NCBI RefSeq assembly: GCF_051622035.1 | Contig: NC_135364.1 | Location: 23,399,501-23,463,500, forward strand | Direction of reading: 5' to 3' | Length of the DNA: 64,000 nt | Source: Arctopsyche grandis | Taxonomy: Eukaryota; Arthropoda; Insecta; Trichoptera; Hydropsychidae | Shown here: positions 56,506 through 64,000 of the stretch, piece by piece | Position numbering within the stretch: the first letter of the stretch is position 1 | How the letters are laid out: the number at the start of each line of letters is the position of its first letter | Made by a program: the position numbers and the translations under genes | Notes under the pieces: model-generated | The model's input: only the letters and a program-made list of their open reading frames with translations | Told to the model about the DNA's origin: nothing | Database searches by the model: none

Positions 56506-56931
56506 CCCCACCTATTTTTAATGTCACAAACCGCCCCTGCATATATGTAATATCTTTAATATACAGGATATATTGTGATCATTCATAGAATTTTAAGCTA
56601 TTAACACACCTTTAAAACATTAAAAAAAAAGGTTTACAAGTAAATTATTCCTATATTTTTTTAATAGCTAATGATTATCTCGTAAAATAACTATTTGACT
56701 ATGTGAAAATTTTTTCAAATGTGTTTTGTTTATACATATGTATATGTGGTAGAGAATCCTGACAGATGACGCTGTTCAGGACCACGGTTGGGATGTGGCG
56801 GTTGAGGTGAAGACGAAACACGTTCGTTTTCAGTCATATTGTTTATTAAGATGATACGTGGGGAGGCTTAGTGACCAACCGCGCGGAGCACAGTTCTAAC
56901 TGCGACTAACCGTTACATCCCTGCCCAGTGG

Positions 56932-57640
56932 CGAATTAAACGTTTCGGAGGCCACAGGCGCAAAGTAATTTAGAGCCCCCCCTCCCCCCCCCCACTAATC
57001 ATAAAGTGACTTTTTTTTCCAATTGTGAATTGTTGGTTTGTACATTATAAAAACACTTGTGTTATTTTGTATTTACAATTGCTTATTAAATAATCTAAAT
57101 CTATTTACAAACTTATACAAACAAAAAAATATATATTATACAATTATATAAACAAACATCTATTTACAAACTTATACAAACAATCAAGAAAACATTTGAA
57201 ATTGGTAATTTTCATTACATTTTAAATTGGTAGTCTGGCCACAATACTAAATCCATAGGATAAACATTGGGAGCCATTACAGTATCATTTTCACCTTTAC
57301 TTTCTTCCTCATTTTCTTTTTCAGAAAACTGTTCTTCAGTCCTTTCAGGAGTAGAAAACTGTTCTTCAGACGTTGTAGGATGCTGCTCATTAATTTTACC
57401 AAAGAGATCTTCATCAGTTCTTCTACAGGGCTGCTTTTAGATCCTTTCCAATGAATGGTCTTCGTTCCTTTCAGAGAGCTGCTCATCAGTTTTTCTACAG
57501 GGCTGCTTTTCGGTCCTTTCAAGTGGCTGGTCTTCGTTCCTTTCAGGGAGCTGCTCTTCAGTTCTTTAAGAAGACTGTTCTTCAAGTTGTTCCGATATTC
57601 TGCCATTTTTAATGTAATTAGTTAGAGAATTCTTTTGTAG
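56932..57640 (-). mobile_element. hAT remnant with an internal acidic/glutamine repeat
   Basis: CCAGTGGCGAATTAAACG at 56,935 on resembles a hAT end. On the minus strand, 57,606 leftwards, a repetitive coding-like tract encodes units such as EEQLPERNEDQPLERTE in one frame, built from imperfect 24- and 48-bp DNA repeats; a less plausible lysine-rich frame is the longer open one. Resemblance to the N-terminus of ZMYM-like hAT proteins is weak. The far end was not found. Confidence 0.4.
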
Positions 57641-57871
57641 CAGTGAAATTTATCTAGAAAGGCCAAACAATCGACGACGGCGAGAGCAATTATCGCAAAG
57701 TTTTGTACATAAAAAAGTAGTCGTAAACTCCAATATTTTACGGCAAAATGCATAGGAATTTCCATAGGCCACAGATATGCGCCAATTTTGCTGTTTTTTG
57801 AGTCTCGAGAAATTTCAATTTGGTGGAACGAGGTAAACCCGTTTTATATATTATATAAGTTGAAAATGATT

Positions 57872-60800
57872 TTATTGAGAATTCATATTTGAATGGCCAC
57901 CCTTAAATTTTTCAAGTTCTTCTCTAGTTCGTTCTTGAATAGAAGTTTCAATTTCTTTGCGTTTTGTTAGGTCTTGTTTACATTTCTCCATCTATATATA
58001 ATAAAATCAAAAATTAAACTATTGAAATTCAATTCACAAATCAACGTCCAAAGCAAATTACTTATTTACATATTGTACGCGTTCCAAGTCCTTTTTCAAC
58101 AATTCTTTTTCAAGTAAATCACCGTGCATTCTCTTTCTATGCGAATAAAAGTTTCCGGGCGATAAAAATTTCTTGGGACAATATGGACAACTTCGATATT
58201 CACCCGTATGTTGTGACATATGATCCTGCAATCAAAAATTATTTAAAGCACAAATAAAAAACCAGTATTACATACGAAAAATCCATTGAATAACATACGC
58301 GTAAAGACTTCTTCATCTTAAATCGTTTGCCACACACAATACAAACATTAGGTTTGTTGTCCGTATGTTTGATGGCAATGTGTTGCTTAACTCTAAACTT
58401 TTTAGTAGTGGTGAAATCGCATAAATCGCAACTAAAGCGTTTGCCATTATGTTGCATCATATGATATCGCATCGATGCTTTGTTCTTGCTCCTGAATAAA
58501 TACAATCAGTAAAAAATGATGAAAAACCAATGAAAATATAATTTAAACACGACTCACACAAAATTGCATTGATCACACGGTACTCTGTTTTTACCACTGG
58601 GATCGTGGGTTTCCAAATGTTGCAAGTAATTGCAGCTTGTTTTGAACTTTTTACCGCATTCGGAGCATAAAAATTGTAAACCCTTTTTGTGTTCAATCGA
58701 TTTGTGAACATTATATGAGGCACTATTTTTGAAGCTGAAACAATTCATTTCAATAAATGCAGTGTTAATTTTAAATATATTACATCGAAGAGATTAAACT
58801 TACGACTTATCACAAATTTCGCAATATCGAGACACCAATGGAGAGTCGCTATGCTGCTCCTTGTGCCGCTTCAAAATACCTTGGCTGCCAAAACTGAAAT
58901 TCAATTAGTAAATTTATATACTTATGTACATATATTCATACACAATGTGTAATTTGTCATTCAAACGCTCCATGTTCTGGATAGTTTTGACACTCATCAT
59001 AACAAATTCAAGGAAAACTTAAATTAAATTTGCAACCACATACTTATATCTTATGGTTGTGGCTATTTGCAGGTACTATATCTGCAAATTATTGGCTATT
59101 TGCAGATACTATATCTGCGACAGGCGCAAAGCCTTCTGCGCATGCGCGTGAACTTTCACTGTCAGCGTATTTACTGTTAAAATTTTGTTTTATACCTCTT
59201 AAAATTTAGTTCGAACTCGTTAAGTGACGTAGAGTAAAAAATATAATCCAAATTAGTTAATATTGTTGCGTAGGGGTGGGTGGAGGATCCAAGTAAAAGG
59301 CCTTAGTCGTTTCACAGCATTTATTGATGATTAAGGAGATACACGCACTGGCAGTGCTCAGTCCAGAATGACATGATATCGCCTACGTACCGCCTTATAA
59401 AGGGTAGATCTCACAGGACGTCTAATCTGTTTACCTATTGTATAGTCACGTATTCGGATATGTATTCCCACGGTATGAGAAGTGCAATCATTGTTTAGCT
59501 TACTTGCACTTAGCCTGTCGCTAATCCTTGAAACCACTTATACCGGTCGCATGGTATGCACTTAGTTAATCCGTTAACAGTCACATAATCCTTGAACGGT
59601 TACACAGTCTCTGGGATTCTATTCGCTTAATCCGCGGCGTACGTAACAATATTATTAATTGTTAGAAAATTATTATCATATACAACGTATAATAACTACA
59701 TACAAGTACAAGTAGCGAACTAGCAAAATTATATAAATCTATTATAATAACGTGCGAAATTTATTTGCCTCATGTATAATGAACGATTTATTAAACAAGT
59801 CTAGCATACATTAAATAATGTAAGAAATTATAATCGGATTATAAGTTCACGCGCATACGCAGAAGGCTTTGCGCCTGTCGCAGATATAGTACCTGCAAAT
59901 AGCCACAACCATATCTTATTGCAGATTGATATAATTGTACATGAGTTTAAAAAAATCAACTTTTTTTTAATTAAAATAAAAACACAAATAAAAATTTACC
60001 CTTTATCGCATTGATCACATTGAAATAATTTTTCTGAATGTGGAAAATGAGTTTGAATATGTTGCTTAAGTGTTCCCGGGCGTGCGACTGACATTTTACA
60101 AATGTGACACCTAAAAATGCATAGAAAATGATATAAAAAATACAAATTTGCATATACATATGTATAAGTAATATATTTTCTTACTCAAAAGCTGAAGGTT
60201 GTAAATGTCGTGCCATATGCATACTGATTGATCTCTTATTAAACAATTTAGAATCGCAACAATTAACGTAGCCCCTAGTTGTGTGCTCCAGTTTGTAATG
60301 ATTAAATAGCTGTAAATCAAAAATAAAATTCGCAATATTAAAAAGCTTCACATCTATTTTAAACACACTATATTCCAATTACATCGTTCAATTCGGTGAA
60401 TTGCACTTTGGATTTACAAATTTCACACCCCAAGTCGTAGAACTTGTTGATATAATTATCTAGAGTTGGTCCTTTAAGAAACAATCTTCCATTTCTTACT
60501 AATTCAGTCGGGAATTTACAATCGGGATTATTCGGATTGCTTACTAAGCCGCTTTCCTGTGTGGTAGTTGACGTAACATGTTTATCATGTCTGTAATTAT
60601 CTTCACTCAAATTGGGTGAAGAATTTTTAGAGTTGCATTGATCATTATCGCTATTTGAAATAGTCGGCTTTTGCAAGTCATCGATTTCGTCTAAAGACAT
60701 ACATTCTTCTTTTGGAGTAATCCGATCGAATGGAATTTGACTATCAACTTCAGCATCGTTATTTTCAATGTCAATAGTTAATACTTCAACTTTTACCTCG

Positions 60801-61650
60801 TTGAATGGTTTTATTTCAACATCAGATGAACTATCCTAGACATATAAAAACAGTACAATGAAAGTTTAAATAAATTTAATATGTAAATGTGTAAAATAAG
60901 TATGGAGAAAACATACATCAGCAGTATTTGTATCATTTTTGTCGATATTAGAATCAGCTAATTCTTTTTGTATACTTCGAACTTTTTTATAGAAAGAATA
61001 AAAAGTCAATACAGTGTTTAAACATTCAACACAGATGACTTTATATTTGTCGTCAGATTCAACCTGTGAACATTTTTTAATAAAACATTTCATAAACTAT
61101 ATGACCTTTCTAAACTATTATAGTAATGTAATGCCTTGCTATTCAGAGTAGTATTTAAATCCTATAAATTCTAATTACACATGAAAAATAATATGTATAT
61201 AAATCAAATTACATTTGGTATACTCATATATCTTTTTTAAAATCAGAAGTATTGTTGGAAAGAGTAATTCTGTTTATAAATGTATTTCTTCATATATGAC
61301 TAACAAATGTATTCAATATTGTGAGTTTGAACTGTTGTATTTTCAATTCGAATTCTGTTACAAGTACATATTGTGTTTAATGAAATTTCATGTTTGAACT
61401 TAATACTTAAAAAAAACCATCTCTTCAATATACATTAATCAGGTAGCATAGTTTCTTAAGGACACAATTCACTAGAATGGCGAGATATTACTCAGAAAAT
61501 AACCCAGAATGAAAAGAGGGTGTGGATGATCACACGGAGACGACTATGAGAAGCGTCTGTAATACGAGGCTGACAACGATGACATAGTCGGCATGGAGTC
61601 TTTTTATCACCAGATATCAGTCTACAGATTTTATCGGAAGCCTCACTCAT
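57872..61650 (-). CDS. ZAD-C2H2 zinc-finger protein, grauzone-like (gene E)
   Basis: Ten exons on the minus strand: 61650-61504, 61063-60917, 60835-60383, 60309-60185, 60110-60000, 58893-58804, 58734-58558, 58491-58299, 58225-58070 and 57991-57872, giving 572 residues. Start MSEASDKICRLISGDKKTPC then RLCHRCQ (ZAD); CVEC in exon 2. Linker KEECMSLDEIDDLQ, FPTELVRNGRLFLKG and the HTTRGYVNCC finger are followed by C2H2 fingers ending FLSPGNFYSHRKRMH and the helical tail MEKCKQDLTKRKEIETSIQE shared with gene D. Exon sizes equal those of D except exon 3 (453 against 447). Intron 5 carries a 9-bp-TSD element with a solo LTR inside. It is the D paralogue separated by the Kelch and SUN genes. Presumed nuclear DNA-binding protein. 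Confidence 0.88.
59055..59910. mobile_element. MULE-like element, TSD ATATCTTAT, hosting a solo LTR
   Basis: Third copy of the GGTTGTGGCTATTTGCAG family. ATATCTTAT flanks at 59,046-59,054 and 59,911-59,919. The interior matches the 20,186 copy read in reverse, except for the LTR at 59,264-59,648. Confidence 0.85.
59264..59648 (-). mobile_element. Solo LTR (385 bp) nested in the MULE-like element, TSD ATAT
   Basis: TGTTGCGTAGGGGTGGGTGG..GTACGTAACA with ATAT on both sides (59,260-59,263 and 59,649-59,652). The uninterrupted sequence in the 20,186 copy confirms both boundaries. On the minus strand it has AATAAATGCTGTG and a TTTATAAG box. Younger than its host element. Confidence 0.8.
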
Positions 61651-62290
61651 CGTGGAGCAAACATTGACATCAAAATAATATCACATTCACAAACAGCTGA
61701 CAGTTTAAAACTGACAGCTAAGAACTGAGTATTGACAACTGAGTCTGGTTTGACCATGTTCTCTACAATTAAATGTTTGCATTAAGATTATTATTTGAAA
61801 CCATAATTTGTATATACATATTTACTCATACGTCGTATAAATTATGTATTTTCGGCCTATTTTTATAATACATATCTGGTTTTCTCATCAATGCTAAGCC
61901 TTTGTAGAAATATAACACAGCTTGTACTATCCCGAGTCGAAGTCGTTATTCTCATCTATTCCCCTATAAAACATCAGTTGCACGATTGCATCATCGCACT
62001 CCTTTATTTCCCTGAAATATCTTAGTTCACATAAGGACAAAGACACAATTCGACTCGCTCCAGATAAATAACCTCTAGGAACCCCCGAGAGTATGGTCTT
62101 GTAGGAATCTAGCACAACTCGTGCTATTACGAATCAAAACCAGTGATCTCAAACATTTCACACCAATCATAATCGTTCCTGTACAAACATGCATAACTCA
62201 AGGGCAACGTCCCCTTTGATCATTCCAGAAGAAAGAGTTCATCGCTTGATCGTAAAACGAACGAAACCCAACAGTGATGTCACCAGGAAA
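61651..62290. other. Upstream of gene E, no gene seen
   Basis: No gene recognised. From about 61,920 the base composition becomes less AT-rich, and fragments such as CCTCTAGGAACCCCCGAGAG resemble the LTR-like modules that follow. Confidence 0.4.
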
Positions 62291-62291
62291 C

Positions 62292-62995
62292 TGTAACACG
62301 TGTCCTGAAAGTCGTTTACACGTGGCACACGACTGCATTCTTAAACGAACGACGTCCTGGCGCTGACCCCATAGCTATAAAACACGCGCTCCGAAAACAG
62401 ATCAACACACGTGTCCCGAAAACACGTGCCTCGAAAACAGGTCAACACACGGATAAAATACGTGTCCTGGAAACGAAGACATAGCATCTGCACACAGCAC
62501 GCTTCAAGCCAGAACGTATATAAAGCGACGCACCAGCTCCAAACATCAGAGTGAACCTCTGGAGTTCAACCAGCTCACTTCTCCGAAGCTCAACCTCTTC
62601 GTACATACAATAATCATTTTAACAATTGAACAAAAATAAACGATCCTCTTACAAACACAAACGGTGTTTTCTTAGACCGGGACACGGTCAACACATCTGT
62701 ACCGCGTACTTAAGTCTCATCATACATCAATCAACCTCGACCCCTAGGAACTTTTGAGAACATGATCTCACCAGCCAAGCTACGCATTGAACAAACGACC
62801 AAGATATAAACTATCACACCAGCCCCAGATGCCATTGAGTTCAGTCAGCCCACTCCTCCAAACTACCCCCTTAAGGCCTTAGCCGTATATACATATACAA
62901 TAATACTTGTTTACTGAACAATAGAGAAACTTCTTTCAAGCACAGACGTGTTTCCACAAGGCTGGGACACTTATCAACACCCCTTACTCAAACCT
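62292..62995 (+). mobile_element. Two successive LTR-like modules
   Basis: First module (about 62,292-62,695): AACGTATATAAAGCGACGC (TATA box), CTGGAGTTCAACCAGCTCAC, AAAATAAACGATCCTC (poly(A) signal) and CGGGACACGGTCAACA. Second module (about 62,730-62,995) repeats the same order in diverged form (AAGATATAAACTATC, GAGTTCAGTCAGCCCACTCC, GGCTGGGACACTTATCAAC). Related sequences are at 34,184 and 46,070. Ends are not sharp. Fossil LTR material. Confidence 0.5.
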
Positions 62996-62999
62996 TCAT

Positions 63000-63420
63000 A
63001 TAATCTACTCAATCAGGTTCTATGCTCCTTGTCAAATCACAACCAGCTGTACGAGCTGGCGGGAGAAAATCTAGAGACCCGGTCACGAGGTCTTTCCTCT
63101 ACGTAAACAGCGGCGTATGAAGAGGGCGGGAGCTCCAGGAACTGTACAGCTACTACTGGGCTCGACCGCATGTGGTTGAAGGCTGGGGCAGGAGATGTGA
63201 TCTTGCGACTGCCTCAGGTGAAGGTCCGGTAAGAAGAGAAGATCTGAACGTCTCCGAAGAAAGTCTGATTAGAAGAGAGAATTTCTATACTTGCACGCCC
63301 AGAAGCTACGTCCAGGGAGTGGGGGTAGCAGGATGCCAATCTAACCTTTAGCATTGCTGCCAACTGAAGGGACGTTGAGGAAGACGTAGTGTTACAACCT
63401 TTATATGTGGCTTCAACTCA
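63000..63420. other. Unassigned, GC-richer sequence
   Basis: Follows the LTR-like modules and could be element leader sequence, but no primer-binding site or coding region could be recognised. Confidence 0.3.
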
Positions 63421-63690
63421 TTGGAGTCTCGCCGTGTCATGTTTCTGGGAAAGCGCTTTTTTAAGCTATTAAATGGGTCAGTACACAATCCTCAGGTTCT
63501 TAATAAATTTAAGTTTTATACACCTGGTAAGTTTAGGGACTTGAGGAATCGTGATTTGTTTTCTCCTCCTATGTCTAGCACAAATATGTTGGCAACGTTT
63601 TCAATATCTAGAGCAATATATCTGCTGAATTGGGTTTCTGGTAAAATTTACCTGTTTAATGTAAGCTGCGTTGAACTGGTTGAGGAGCAA
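63421..63690 (+). mobile_element. LINE ORF2 C-terminal fragment
   Basis: LESRRVMFLGKRFFKLLNGS then HNPQVLNKFKFYTPGKFRDL, NRDLFSPPMSSTNMLATFSI and SRAIYLLNWVSGKI matches the extreme C-terminus of non-LTR retrotransposon RT proteins (the LExRR...KxLNG...L...F..P pattern). About 90 codons remain in frame. Confidence 0.6.
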
Positions 63691-63880
63691 CACCCGTGGT
63701 TGATTTTATCAATTATAAATGTCAAGTACAGATGTTTTATATACATTTATTTGTGTTATGACTGTGTGACTGGCTACAGTGACGCGTTAGAGTACTCTGT
63801 TAAAAATGATCATTCTAAAATATGGTGTTTTCCTATTAGGTGTGCACACATTTAGTGGTATTACTGGAAGCTTGATAACT

Positions 63881-64000
63881 AGAGGTGGGAAAATTAATTT
63901 TGGAGTAGTCATAAAAGTAGCTGTGATCTACTGAACGCTATTTTTTGGCCAGTACACATATATTGGCCACTTGGGTTTTAAAGTAAAAAAAAAACACAAG
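63881..64000 (+). mobile_element. Possible hAT element start cut by the window end
   Basis: TAGAGGTGGGAAAATTAATT resembles the TAGAGGTAGG terminus of the MITE at 12,879. The preceding octamer TTGATAAC would be the TSD, but the right side is outside the window. Confidence 0.35.

Noticed and set aside
57277-57606. Lysine-rich repetitive protein as a host gene
   Set aside because: The DNA is an imperfect repeat within a hAT-like remnant, and another frame gives a more plausible acidic repeat; no start context or exons.

Overview
This is insect nuclear DNA, most likely from a holometabolous species. It is AT-rich, its host genes have many small exons with GT..AG introns, and it carries insect-specific families: ZAD-C2H2 zinc-finger proteins of the grauzone type, a classic six-cysteine odorant-binding protein, and Jockey-type LINEs. 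No bacterial genes, tRNA genes, rRNA genes or CRISPR arrays were seen. I could not fix the order or species.

Layout. 1-14,900 is transposon-dominated: a hAT 3' end, a LINE scrap, an almost intact Jockey LINE with a clear target-site duplication (2,424-6,720), Helitron-like pieces, a solo LTR, a hAT element containing two further insertions (11,399-13,553), and a SINE with a tandemly repeated body. An odorant-binding protein gene follows at 15,024-15,817 (+), with a TATA box. 15,900-19,000 is a nest of terminal-inverted-repeat elements and a SINE.

19,085-61,650 holds five related ZAD zinc-finger genes: A (19,085-23,804 +), B (26,903-30,496 +), C (32,871-36,045 +), D (45,172-39,779 -) and E (61,650-57,872 -). 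I traced the exons of all five by hand. Splice phases and several exon lengths (125, 111, about 93, about 174 and about 190 bases) are shared across the family, so they are clearly tandem or segmental duplicates. D and E are very close copies. A 3'-end remnant of a sixth gene (38,693-39,026 -) and a truncated duplicate first exon inside D (44,507-44,568 -) show continuing birth and death. Many introns carry insertions: a SINE holding a 9-bp-TSD element, two copies of one internally deleted mariner, a decayed full-length mariner, an LTR, hAT MITEs and a solo LTR.

Between D and E lie two unrelated host genes: a BTB-BACK-Kelch protein (49,195-52,175 +) and a SUN-domain membrane protein (54,912-53,081 -). 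Two large, nearly perfect foldback elements of one family (47,750-48,113 and 52,617-52,985) stand on either side of the Kelch gene. The right end (61,650-64,000) holds LTR-like modules, a LINE tail and probably the start of another hAT element.

No shared pathway links these genes. The zinc-finger proteins are presumed nuclear DNA-binding factors, the OBP is secreted, the Kelch protein is probably a Cullin-3 adaptor, and the SUN protein a nuclear-envelope LINC component. The distinctive features are the recently duplicating zinc-finger cluster and several transposon families whose boundaries and insertion order can be read directly from target-site duplications.
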